Below are positions 49,915 to 57,329 of a stretch of DNA of 64,000 nucleotides, one piece after another. The notes beneath the pieces are model-generated. The model did not search any database and was not told the origin of the DNA. It saw only the letters and a list, made by a program, of their open reading frames with translations. The stretch is taken from positions 1 to 64,000 of the forward strand of contig JAEESO010000002.1 in the NCBI GenBank assembly GCA_016286385.1, in the 5' to 3' direction. The stretch is from Bacteroidales bacterium (GTDB taxonomy: Bacteria; Bacteroidota; Bacteroidia; Bacteroidales; UBA932). Position 1 is the first letter of the stretch, and every line of letters starts with the position of its first letter. Made by a program: the position numbers and the translations under genes.

Positions 49915-51905
49915 TTCTTTATTCTTCCAAGTTTTATGTTGATAGTCTTCTTGAGGGCATTTACGCTGCTCAGTTCACCGAGTAGCTGGTTTGCCTCTTC
50001 AGGGGTTGCCTGTGCCAGGCGGCGGTTAATATCGGCCTGCTGGGCCTGGAGGCGTTTGTCGTGGTAGGCAAGGATGGCGCGGGGCACATAGGTTACCAGC
50101 CAGGAGTCCGTTGTGGTGAGGGCGTCGGAGAAGTTATGGACCGTAAGTTCATACTTTTCCGTGGCAAGGTCGGCCACCACCGCGGCAACCGTGCGGTCTT
50201 CACCGTTGAGGAGGGAACGCACTATGCTGTCCTGGTCCAGGCCTTCGTCGTAGAGGACGAAATATGCGTTGTAGGCTGCCTGGAAGGCTGGGTTAGAGAA
50301 CGCGGCGCTGTCTCCGCTGAGGGCGGAATCTATGAATTCCGCAACGGTCTGGGAGCCATCAGGATTATAGAATTCCGAGTCTGTTTCAAACTTCAGTTCC
50401 GAGCATCCGTGACGGAGGATGAATCCCAAAAGTTCACGCTCGGAGGGTTCCGTGATGTTGCCGATTCTTGGCGCTGCGGCCTGAGATGGCCAATCGGAGT
50501 CGGCCATGACGCGCTCATCGCGGCCCTGACCCTCGGCCTGTCCTCTGCCCTCCACCCGGGCCTGTCCTCTGCCGTCATGCCCGGCCCGACCAGGCATCTC
50601 CTTCCGGGCATTCTCCCGGGTTTTCCGTACGCGGTCCTGGATTATATCGGCCTCAATGCCAAAGCGGCGGGCAACGGTGTCCACGTACACCTGGCGCTTG
50701 ATGGCGTCAGGGATATCGGCCACGGTATCTGCTATCTCGTTGATGAGGTTGGCCTTCTTGAGGGGGTCGTCACCGGCCTCTCCCAGGAGGAGGTCCGTCT
50801 TGAAGGCGATGCCGTCCTTCTCATGGGACTCAATGAATTCCCGGATCTCTTCCAGCGTGTGCTTACGGGAGAAGGAATCAGGGTCGTCTCCGTCCGGGAG
50901 GAACACCACCTTTGGATTCATGCCCTCCTTGAGGATAAGGCCGATAGCCCTCAATGCTGCGTGGAGACCGGCTTTGTCGCCGTCGTACATGATGGTGATG
51001 TTCTCCGTGAAGCGCTTGATGAGGCGGATCTGCTCCTCCGTGAGGGAAGTTCCGCAAGATGCCACAACGTTGGTGATGCCCATCTGGTGCATCATCACAA
51101 CGTCTACGTTGCCTTCCACAAGTATGCAGCGGTCCTGCTTTGCTATCTCGCTCTTTGCGAGGTAGATTCCAAGAAGGTTCCTGCTCTTTATGTAAATCTC
51201 AGTTTCCGGGGAGTTTACGTACTTTGCGGGATTGTCACTTTTGAGCGTACGGCCGCTGTAGGCAATTACGCGTCCGCTGACGGAGTGGATGGGGAACATC
51301 ACCCTTTCACGGAACTTGTCTATGAGGGTGCCGTCTTCCTGCTGGATGGCAAGGCCGGACGCCACAAGGAATTCATCCTTGTAACCGGCGGCACGGGCGG
51401 CCTCCACAAAGGTGGCCTTCCCGGACGGGGCCCAGCCAAGGCTCCACTTTTCAATGGTGGCGTCCTCTATTCCGCGCTCACGGTAATAGCGGTATCCAAC
51501 TGCACGGCCTTCTCCGGTCTTTAACTGGTCTGAGAAGAACTGACGGGCAAATTCGGATACAGCCATCAGGCTCTCATGGCGCTGGCGGGCGGCTATCTGC
51601 TCTGCGGTCTCTTCCTCTTCCTTTACCTCTATATTGTATTTCTTTGCAAGATAGCGTAGGGCTTCAGGGTATGTGAGGTGGTCATAATCCATAAGGAAAC
51701 CCACGGCGCTTCCGGCCTTACCACAGCCGAAGCACTTGTAGATGCCCTTTGAGGGCGTCACATGAAAAGACGGGGTTTTCTCATTGTGGAACGGACAGCA
51801 GGCCACATAGCTGGACCCGCGGCGCTTAAGCGTCACGAAATCCCCTATAACCTCCTCTACCCGGGCGGTATCAAGGATGAGGTCTACTGTTTCCTTAGGA
51901 ATCAT
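49911..51905 (-). CDS. dnaG: DNA primase
   Basis: A 664-residue primase making RNA primers for replication. N-terminal CHC2 zinc finger ([30 protein letters not shown]), RNA polymerase core with TOPRIM motifs [15 protein letters not shown] and [15 protein letters not shown], and [18 protein letters not shown]. Residues about 432-475 are an unusual Gly/Arg/Gln-rich linker: a GTCAT-palindrome copy (P4) followed by a 24-bp tandem repeat coding [16 protein letters not shown]. After it the C-terminal helicase-binding region ([15 protein letters not shown]...) resumes. The stop overlaps the metG start by 4 nt. The 8 nt before the ATG are followed by palindrome P5. Confidence 0.97.
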   Translation of the reverse strand: MIPKETVDLILDTARVEEVIGDFVTLKRRGSSYVACCPFHNEKTPSFHVTPSKGIYKCFGCGKAGSAVGFLMDYDHLTYPEALRYLAKKYNIEVKEEEETAEQIAARQRHESLMAVSEFARQFFSDQLKTGEGRAVGYRYYRERGIEDATIEKWSLGWAPSGKATFVEAARAAGYKDEFLVASGLAIQQEDGTLIDKFRERVMFPIHSVSGRVIAYSGRTLKSDNPAKYVNSPETEIYIKSRNLLGIYLAKSEIAKQDRCILVEGNVDVVMMHQMGITNVVASCGTSLTEEQIRLIKRFTENITIMYDGDKAGLHAALRAIGLILKEGMNPKVVFLPDGDDPDSFSRKHTLEEIREFIESHEKDGIAFKTDLLLGEAGDDPLKKANLINEIADTVADIPDAIKRQVYVDTVARRFGIEADIIQDRVRKTRENARKEMPGRAGHDGRGQARVEGRGQAEGQGRDERVMADSDWPSQAAAPRIGNITEPSERELLGFILRHGCSELKFETDSEFYNPDGSQTVAEFIDSALSGDSAAFSNPAFQAAYNAYFVLYDEGLDQDSIVRSLLNGEDRTVAAVVADLATEKYELTVHNFSDALTTTDSWLVTYVPRAILAYHDKRLQAQQADINRRLAQATPEEANQLLGELSSVNALKKTINIKLGRIKK
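50535..50573. repeat. 24-bp tandem repeat in the dnaG linker
   Basis: GGCCTGTCCTCTGCC at 50535-50549 recurs at 50559-50573, 24 bp apart, giving an 8-residue protein repeat ([16 protein letters not shown]). It abuts palindrome P4. Confidence 0.7.
50574..50600 (+). repeat. GTCAT-palindrome inside dnaG, copy P4
   Basis: GTCATGCCCGGCCCGACC followed by AGGCATCTC, arms ATGCC(C)/(A)GGCAT around CGG..CCG. Read in frame on the opposite strand as part of EMPGRAGHD (residues 436-444). Confidence 0.8.
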
Positions 51906-51913
51906 GTTATTCC

Positions 51914-51940
51914 GTCAATCCGGGCTTGACCCGGAATCTC
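51914..51940 (+). repeat. GTCAT-palindrome between dnaG and the upstream gene, copy P5
   Basis: GTCAATCCGGGCTTGACC followed by CGGAATCTC, arms ATTCCGGG/CCCGGAAT on either strand around a short centre. It fills the whole gap between the stop at 51941 and 8 nt before the dnaG ATG. Confidence 0.8.
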
Positions 51941-52240
51941 CTATTCCTTTGTATAATCCACTTCCTTGGCATCTGACAGGTTGGTGATGGTTACCTTGCC
52001 GTCATCTTGATTGGCCTGGGTGGTGGGGCCGTCCTTAGGGGCCTCAGGAGCCTTGTAATGCTTCTCCTGCCACAGGGCCTTTGCCTGGAAATAGGCGTCA
52101 CGCCCATACCAAAACGCGCCCAGCGCTCCAATAATGAATGCCAGTATGCTGTGCCTTGTAAGTATCCAGACGGCAAGGGCCACAAAGATTATGTCCTTTG
52201 CAAGCCTTAACCACCTGTTGTTATATCCAATATTCATCAT
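51941..52240 (-). CDS. Small membrane protein of unknown function
   Basis: A 99-residue protein with two membrane helices (about 15-30, IIFVALAVWILTRHSI, and 31-45, LAFIIGALGAFWYG), a short basic loop and a polar C-terminal tail (KDGPTTQANQDDGKVTITNL). Start ATG 52240 (MMNIGYNN) is fixed by a TATCTTTG element 6 nt upstream; a longer frame to 52303 would include the promoter. It is followed at once by palindrome P5 and dnaG, so it heads the run to dnaG-metG-serpin. No family recognised. Confidence 0.75.
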   Translation of the reverse strand: MMNIGYNNRWLRLAKDIIFVALAVWILTRHSILAFIIGALGAFWYGRDAYFQAKALWQEKHYKAPEAPKDGPTTQANQDDGKVTITNLSDAKEVDYTKE

Positions 52241-52246
52241 AGCCCA

Positions 52247-52254
52247 CAAAGATA
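52247..52254 (-). promoter_or_regulatory. -7 element of the small membrane protein gene
   Basis: TATCTTTG on the minus strand, 6 nt before ATG 52240. It may drive dnaG and metG as well. Confidence 0.7.
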
Positions 52255-52310
52255 CAAAAATCCTGCGAGAATCCATCAATCTGCCAGTTTGACACTCCAC
52301 CACGCCGCCA

Positions 52311-52409
52311 GGGCCGCTAGTAACCTAAAAACGCCCCTTTCCCGGTGGCGGGCTGCCCTTTGGGCCGCTGGTAACCTAAAAGAGGTTGTTTTACGGTAAT
52401 TAGCTGCCC
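52311..52409 (-). repeat. Bipartite REP-like repeat, family 2, copy R4
   Basis: Read on the minus strand: GGCAGCTAATTACCGTAAAAC..., the GCCC-AAA-GGGC junction hairpin, then a second direct half with ACCGGGAAAGGGG and TTTTTAGGTTACTAGC. Half-units are 52358-52408 and 52311-52357. It lies 10 bp after the recQ stop (minus strand) and is inverted relative to R5 at the other side of the recQ-FKBP-DUF3127 block. Confidence 0.9.
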
Positions 52410-52419
52410 ACGGCGGGCA

Positions 52420-54618
52420 CTAATTAGCTACTTCGCAGAGGAATTTGAGGCGGACGAGGCGGATTTCAATGTCCTCGTAATCTGCCGATAATTCTGCGCG
52501 TGCATCGGCAAGAGAATCCGATGCGGCGTCATTCTTGAACCAGTCGTAGAGTTCCTGAACAACCTCAGGATCAAGATTTTCCGAGATATAATAACCAAGG
52601 TTGAGCCTTGTGCCGGTGCTTACGATGGCCTCCATTTCCGTGAGGAGCTGGTCCATGTCAAGGTCCTTGGCGCGGGCTATGTCTTCCAGTGGAAGCTTAC
52701 GGTCTATGGACTGGATTATATATACCTTATTTCCTGACTTGGAGGCGACGCTCTTTACCACAAAATCGTCCGGTCTCTCAATCTCATTTTCCTCCACGTA
52801 TTTGCCGATAAGGTCCACAAACGGCTGGCCGAATTTCCGGGCCTTGCCCTCTCCCACACCCTGGCACTTTTCAGAGAGTTCCTTGAGGGTAAGCGGATAG
52901 ACTATGGTCATATCCTCCAGGGAAGGGTCACTGAACACCACCCATGGCTGGACCCTCATCTTGCGGGCAACGTCCTTGCGGAGGTCCTTGAGCATGGCAA
53001 GGAGGGTCTGGTCTCCGCCACCGCCACCGCGGACTGCCGCGGCATCTTCTTCATCGTCATCCTCACCTTCGGAGAATGTGCGGTCCTCTACCAGCATGAG
53101 TTCCTTTGGATGCATATAGAACTCAAGTCCGGCATCTGTCACAGAGATGAGGCCATAGTTCTCAATGTCCTTCTCAAGGAAATGGAGTATGAGGCCCTGA
53201 TGGATTACGGCCGCCCAGAAACGCTGGTCATGGTCCTTGCCTGCGCCAAACAGTGGCAGCTCATCATGCTGATAAGACTTTATAAGTGCACTGGCCTCTC
53301 CTGCAAGAATGCCGGTAAGGTGTTCAAGTTTGAAATGCTCCTTGAGGGACTCTATGAGTTCAATGACAAGGCACATCTCCTCATGGCCGTCGAAGCGCAC
53401 CTTTGGATGCAGGCAGTTGTCACAGGCACCGCAGTTGTCCTGGGCATAATCCTCACCAAAGTAATTGAGGAGGAGTTTACGGCGGCACTGGCTGGACTCT
53501 GCATAAGCCACGGTTTCCTTGAGGAGCTGTTTGCCGATTTCCTGCTCTGCCACGGGCTTTCCCTGCATGAACTTCTCCAGTTTCTGGATGTCCTTGTAGC
53601 TGTAATATGTGATGCAGGTGCCTTCCTGGCCGTCACGGCCGGCGCGGCCGGTTTCCTGATAATAGCCCTCTATGCTCTTGGGGATGTCATAGTGGATGAC
53701 AAAGCGGACGTTCTGCTTGTCTATGCCCATCCCGAATGCGATGGTGGCCACAATCACGTCTATCTCCTCCATCAGGAACTTATCCTGGTTATCGGCCCTT
53801 GTCTTTGCGTCAAGGCCGGCATGGTACGGGAGAGCCCTGATGCCGTTTATTGCAAGAAGCTGGGCCAGTTCCTCCACCTTCTTGCGGCTGAGGCAGTAGA
53901 TGATGCCGCTCTTGCCGGGATTCTGGCGGATGAAACGGATGATGTCCTTTTCAGGTTCAACCTTATCCCTCACCTCATAATATAGGTTGGGCCGATTGAA
54001 AGAGCTCTTGAATATGGTTGCATCCTGGATGCGGAGGTTCTTGAGGATATCGGACTGGACCTTGGGCGTTGCCGTTGCGGTGAGGGCAATCACCGGGGCG
54101 GGCTGTATAATGTCTATGATGGAGCGGATCTTACGGTATTCCGGACGGAAATCATGGCCCCATTCTGATATGCAGTGGGCTTCATCTACCGCATAGAAAG
54201 ATATCTTGATGCTTTTGAGAAGGGCGATGTTCTCTTCCTTGGTAAGGGATTCCGGAGCAACGTAAAGGAGCTTTGTAACGCCCCTCAGGAGGTCTTCCTG
54301 CACCTGGGCTATCTCCACCCTGCTAAGGGAAGAATTAAGGAAATGCGCAATGCCTTCCTCTGAGGATTCAAATCCGCGGATGGCATCTACCTGATTCTTC
54401 ATCAGGGCGATAAGCGGGGATATTACGATGGCGGTGCCTTCCATCACCAGGGCCGGCATCTGATAGCAAAGGGACTTGCCGCCGCCGGTGGGCATGAGCA
54501 CAAAAGCGTTCCCGCCTTCAATCAGATGGGTGATGATATCAAGCTGATCACCCTTGAAGGCATCCCAACCGAAGAAAGTCTTCAGCTTTGAGTGAAGAAT
54601 ATTGGGATCTATTGGCAT
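52420..54618 (-). CDS. recQ: ATP-dependent DNA helicase RecQ
   Basis: A 732-residue 3'-5' helicase acting in recombination and fork restart. Motifs: Walker A MPTGGGKSLCYQMP, DEAHCISEWGHDFRPEY, TATATPKVQSDIL, the motif V/VI region IAFGMGIDKQNVRFVIHYD and ETGRAGRDG; RQC zinc cysteines in SSQCRRKLLLNYFGE and DNCGACDNC; a winged-helix region; and an HRDC-like domain near 590-660 (LSEKCQGVGEGKARKFGQPF). The start ATG 54618 (MPIDPN) is preferred to 54630. It is transcribed alone, towards R4. The 190-bp gap to FKBP is A/T-rich and holds the FKBP promoter. Confidence 0.97.
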   Translation of the reverse strand: MPIDPNILHSKLKTFFGWDAFKGDQLDIITHLIEGGNAFVLMPTGGGKSLCYQMPALVMEGTAIVISPLIALMKNQVDAIRGFESSEEGIAHFLNSSLSRVEIAQVQEDLLRGVTKLLYVAPESLTKEENIALLKSIKISFYAVDEAHCISEWGHDFRPEYRKIRSIIDIIQPAPVIALTATATPKVQSDILKNLRIQDATIFKSSFNRPNLYYEVRDKVEPEKDIIRFIRQNPGKSGIIYCLSRKKVEELAQLLAINGIRALPYHAGLDAKTRADNQDKFLMEEIDVIVATIAFGMGIDKQNVRFVIHYDIPKSIEGYYQETGRAGRDGQEGTCITYYSYKDIQKLEKFMQGKPVAEQEIGKQLLKETVAYAESSQCRRKLLLNYFGEDYAQDNCGACDNCLHPKVRFDGHEEMCLVIELIESLKEHFKLEHLTGILAGEASALIKSYQHDELPLFGAGKDHDQRFWAAVIHQGLILHFLEKDIENYGLISVTDAGLEFYMHPKELMLVEDRTFSEGEDDDEEDAAAVRGGGGGDQTLLAMLKDLRKDVARKMRVQPWVVFSDPSLEDMTIVYPLTLKELSEKCQGVGEGKARKFGQPFVDLIGKYVEENEIERPDDFVVKSVASKSGNKVYIIQSIDRKLPLEDIARAKDLDMDQLLTEMEAIVSTGTRLNLGYYISENLDPEVVQELYDWFKNDAASDSLADARAELSADYEDIEIRLVRLKFLCEVAN

Positions 54619-54741
54619 TTGCCTTGTCAATGTGGTTGCATAAATTTAGCAACAAAAAATATAAAAAACAAATATTTTTGCTGTTCAGCGCCTATTTTGA
54701 CCGCTCGTCACAATTATCTATGAATTGTTCCAAAAGTTTTG

Positions 54742-54749
54742 TATATTTG
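54742..54749 (+). promoter_or_regulatory. -7 element of FKBP-DUF3127
   Basis: TATATTTG with about 55 nt of leader before ATG 54809. The leader starts with a small hairpin, TGAGC/GCTCA around GCTTGAAA (54755-54772). Confidence 0.7.
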
Positions 54750-54808
54750 CAGATTGAGCGCTTGAAAGCTCACTGTTTTTGAATTTTAACTTAAAAACAA
54801 TTGATAAA

Positions 54809-55570
54809 ATGAAGATTTCTAAGATTCTTGCCATCGCCGGCGCAGCCGCTATGCTGATGGCCTGCGGTTCTCCCAAGGTGGAGGGCTCAAAGGAAGTTCG
54901 CGACCTTCTCCCTAACAAGGGCCAGATTGACACCGCTTCTTACCTCCTTGGCGTAAACTTCGGTCTTGTCATGACCCAGAACGGCTTCGGTGAGCTCAAC
55001 ATGGCTCAGGTGAAAAAGGGCATGAATGACGCTCTGAAGGCAAAAGAGGGTGAGCCCATGGACTCCGTATTCGTAAAGCAGTTCAAGATTGATCCTTCAA
55101 CCATGAACATGTTCCTCAATGAGTTCCTCCGCAAGCGCACCGCTTACGAAGGCGCCCTGAACAAGGAAAAGGGAGATGCATTCCGCAAGGATTTCTATGT
55201 GAAGAACAGCGCAGACTCCACCGCTTCCGGTATCGTTTACCTTATCCAGGACAGCGGCTCTGAGGTTAAGGCCGTTTCTGACCGTGACACCGTGAAGGTG
55301 AACTATCGCGGCACCCTCATTGACGGTAAGGAGTTTGACGCCAACGAAGGCATCGAGTTCTCTCTCAACCGCGTCATCCGCGGCTGGACCGAGGGCATGA
55401 AGCTGGTTGGTGAAGGTGGCAAGATCACCCTCGTGATCCCTGCAAACCTTGCTTATGGTGAGCGTGGTCCCCGTAACATCGGCCCCAACTCCACCCTTAT
55501 CTTTGACGTAGACCTCCTTGAGGTTCACCCCTACGTTGAGGCTCCCGCAGAACCCGCCAAGAAGAAATAA
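54809..55570 (+). CDS. FKBP-type peptidyl-prolyl isomerase lipoprotein
   Basis: A 253-residue lipoprotein: signal peptide with lipobox LMAC (Cys18), an N-terminal helical dimerisation part as in FkpA/Mip (TASYLLGVNFGLVMTQNG, AQVKKGMNDALKAKEG) and a C-terminal FKBP domain (KVNYRGTLIDGKEFDANEG, VIRGWTEGMKLVGEGGKITL, VIPANLAYGERGP, STLIFDVDLLEV). It should speed prolyl isomerisation and act as a chaperone in the periplasm. The canonical Asp and Trp pocket residues are kept. It is the first gene of a pair with DUF3127 (3 bp apart). Confidence 0.95.
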   Translation: MKISKILAIAGAAAMLMACGSPKVEGSKEVRDLLPNKGQIDTASYLLGVNFGLVMTQNGFGELNMAQVKKGMNDALKAKEGEPMDSVFVKQFKIDPSTMNMFLNEFLRKRTAYEGALNKEKGDAFRKDFYVKNSADSTASGIVYLIQDSGSEVKAVSDRDTVKVNYRGTLIDGKEFDANEGIEFSLNRVIRGWTEGMKLVGEGGKITLVIPANLAYGERGPRNIGPNSTLIFDVDLLEVHPYVEAPAEPAKKK

Positions 55571-55573
55571 GCT

Positions 55574-55993
55574 ATGGCACTCGAACTGGAAGGAACGCTG
55601 AGGCACAAACTGGCCTCGCAGCAGGGAACATCGGCACGCGGTGCCTGGGCAAAACAGGAGTTCATCCTGGAATTCCCGGACGGCAATTACACCGCACAGG
55701 CATGTTTCACTGCATTTGGCCAGGACAAGGTGGCAGAACTGGACAAGTATCAGATTGGAGACCGTATCCGGATCTCCTTCAACATCAGAAGCCGTGAATA
55801 CAACGGCCGTTGGTACAATGACCTCCAGATCTGGCGCATCGCTCCGGCCGGCCAGCCCACGGCAGCACCTGCTGCCACACCGGCGCCTCCGGTTAACGCC
55901 GCTCCGGCTCCGGCCCCGGCATTTGATGAGGCTCCGGCTCCAACCCTGGACGACATGCCGGGGGACAGCCCGGAAGAAGACCTTCCGTTCTGA
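55574..55993 (+). CDS. DUF3127 OB-fold protein
   Basis: A 139-residue protein; residues 1-90 match DUF3127 (LEGTLRHKLASQQGTSARGA, WAKQEFILEFPDG, KYQIGDRIRISFNIRSREYN, GRWYNDLQIWRI), a small OB-like domain restricted largely to Bacteroidota and resembling single-strand DNA-binding proteins. A Pro/Ala-rich linker leads to the acidic end PGDSPEEDLPF, which is very like the C-terminal tip of SSB (DDDIPF type) that recruits repair proteins such as RecQ. Placement beside recQ fits a DNA-maintenance role, but this is inference. Transcription ends at the hairpin at 56001. Confidence 0.88.
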   Translation: MALELEGTLRHKLASQQGTSARGAWAKQEFILEFPDGNYTAQACFTAFGQDKVAELDKYQIGDRIRISFNIRSREYNGRWYNDLQIWRIAPAGQPTAAPAATPAPPVNAAPAPAPAFDEAPAPTLDDMPGDSPEEDLPF

Positions 55994-56000
55994 ATCTTTT

Positions 56001-56029
56001 AGGGTGGCCGTTTTGGTCACCCTATTTTT
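56001..56029 (+). terminator. Intrinsic terminator of FKBP-DUF3127
   Basis: AGGGTGGCC and GGTCACCCT form a 9-bp stem (one G-U pair) around GTTTT, followed by ATTTTTG. It is 7 bp after the stop codon. Confidence 0.88.
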
Positions 56030-56038
56030 GTCCGTCAG

Positions 56039-56136
56039 GGCAGCTAATTACCGTAAAACAGCCTCTTTTAGGTTACCAGCGGCCCAAAGGGCAGCCCGTT
56101 ACCGGAAAAGGGGCATTTTTAGGTTACCAGCGCCCC
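56039..56136 (+). repeat. Bipartite REP-like repeat, family 2, copy R5
   Basis: First half GGCAGCTAATTACCGTAAAA... with TAAAA/TTTTA arms around CAGCCTC; junction GCCC-AAA-GGGC; second half GCAGCCCGTTACCGG, AAAA/TTTT arms around GGGGCA, then AGGTTACCAGCGCCCC. Inverted partner of R4, 3.7 kb away; about 90% identical by eye. It lies 8 bp before the stop of the convergent M16 gene. Confidence 0.9.
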
Positions 56137-56143
56137 GGAAGGG

Positions 56144-56698
56144 TTAAAGATATATTAAGGAAGAGAGGTTGTCCGGAGAGAACAGCCTTATAGCCATGGC
56201 CTGGAGCTGCTCCGCGGTTATGGCTTCAATTATGCTGCGGGTTTTGGCCGATGTCATGACTTCACCCCATGCAAGCATACTCTTTCCTAGGGACAGGCAC
56301 TGGGCTTCGCCTGCCTCGGAGCTTATTGCAAGCTGCCCCAGAAGCTGTTTCCGGTATGCCTTAAGGCGTGCGTCCGTGAGCGGTTTGTCCCGAAGCCCCG
56401 AAAGAATCTTATCGATGGCCTTCAGGCAGTTATCAAGATTTGGCTTGTCACAGCCAAAGGTGATGGCCACTACGCCGGAGTCTGCGTACTGCGTGTAGGA
56501 ACATTCAATCCCGTACACCCAGCCGCGTCTTTCGCGGAGCTCGGCGTTCAAAAGCGAATTTGAAGCAGGTCCGCCAAGGATGTTGCAGAGCATTGCCGCA
56601 ATGAGCCGCTCCGGCATCTCATACAGCGACGGCGCAAGGCCTCCAATCACGGCATTTACCTCGTGGTTATGCTTGTCAATTACCTTGTGGAAAGACAT
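56144..56698 (-). CDS. M16 peptidase-like protein, C-terminal half
   Basis: A 184-residue product (ATG 56698, MSFHKVIDKHNHE) corresponding to the second domain of an M16 metallopeptidase: NAVIGGLAPSLYEMPERLIA, NILGGPASNSLLNAELRERR, GWVYGIECSYTQYADSGVVA with the substrate-binding Tyr region, and LSGLRDKPLTDARLKAY. It has no zinc site of its own. Its start overlaps the end of the N-terminal-half gene by 23 nt in another frame. It should associate with that half to form the clam-shell protease. The frame is open further upstream to 56755 without homology. If an error or mutation caused the split, the two are one broken gene. Confidence 0.8.
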   Translation of the reverse strand: MSFHKVIDKHNHEVNAVIGGLAPSLYEMPERLIAAMLCNILGGPASNSLLNAELRERRGWVYGIECSYTQYADSGVVAITFGCDKPNLDNCLKAIDKILSGLRDKPLTDARLKAYRKQLLGQLAISSEAGEAQCLSLGKSMLAWGEVMTSAKTRSIIEAITAEQLQAMAIRLFSPDNLSSLIYL

Positions 56699-57329
56699 TA
56701 TTAATTGATTTAAGTATTTGCTTTTCAAGCCTCTCAAGGTCAATATCGGCCACAACGGAAAGGGCCATGCGGGAAGGAATGAACTTCTCCTTCACAAAGC
56801 GGCGGAGCATCTCCGGCTTTATCTTTTTGACAGAGGCCGATGTCCCAAGGATGGGCGTTGAGAGCGGATGGCCTTCAAAGAGCATGGACTCAAACTTGTC
56901 GTATACATCCTCTGAGGGGTTATCCTTGTAGGAGATAATCTCGTCAAGCACCACACCGCGCTCCGTCTCAATCTCATCCTCCGGGAAAACGGAGTCTGTG
57001 GCAAGTTCGAAAAGAAGGCCGATGGCCTTCGGAAGATCCTCCCTCAGGACAGTTGCGTGAAGCACTATCTCCTCCTTAGTGGTGAATGCGTTCAGTTCTC
57101 CGCCAAGGCGGTCAAGGTATGAACTTATAACCTTGGCGCTCTTGCGGGAAGTGCCCCTGAAGATGTTGTGCTCCGTAAAATGGGCGATGCCGGCCGGGAA
57201 CCCGGCTTCGTCGCGCGTGCCTGCGCCAATGGAAAGGGCACACCAGGCAACCTGTCCGGAGGACCTTCTGAGAGCATATTTAACGCCGGAAGGCGCAGTA
57301 CCGCACCTTATCTTTTCCCCTTCAGCCAT
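56676..57329 (-). CDS. M16 peptidase-like protein, N-terminal catalytic half
   Basis: A 217-residue product with the M16 catalytic domain: inverted zinc motif HFTEHNIFRG (HxxEH, about residues 50-54), the distal Glu in ETERGVVLDEIISYKDNP, LGGELNAFTTKEEIVLHATV and the domain end FIPSRMALSVVADIDLERLE. It stops at TGA 56676, where single-chain homologues continue into a second domain. That domain is in the overlapping gene in the +1 frame. Zinc-dependent processing of peptides is expected. The gene overlaps the upstream unknown gene by 22 nt, so it belongs to the tightly packed asnS operon. Confidence 0.82.
   Translation of the reverse strand: MAEGEKIRCGTAPSGVKYALRRSSGQVAWCALSIGAGTRDEAGFPAGIAHFTEHNIFRGTSRKSAKVISSYLDRLGGELNAFTTKEEIVLHATVLREDLPKAIGLLFELATDSVFPEDEIETERGVVLDEIISYKDNPSEDVYDKFESMLFEGHPLSTPILGTSASVKKIKPEMLRRFVKEKFIPSRMALSVVADIDLERLEKQILKSINNVFPQGN

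Noticed and set aside
50061..51524. 487-residue open frame on the plus strand
   Set aside because: Fully antisense to dnaG; a codon-bias shadow without a promoter or motifs.
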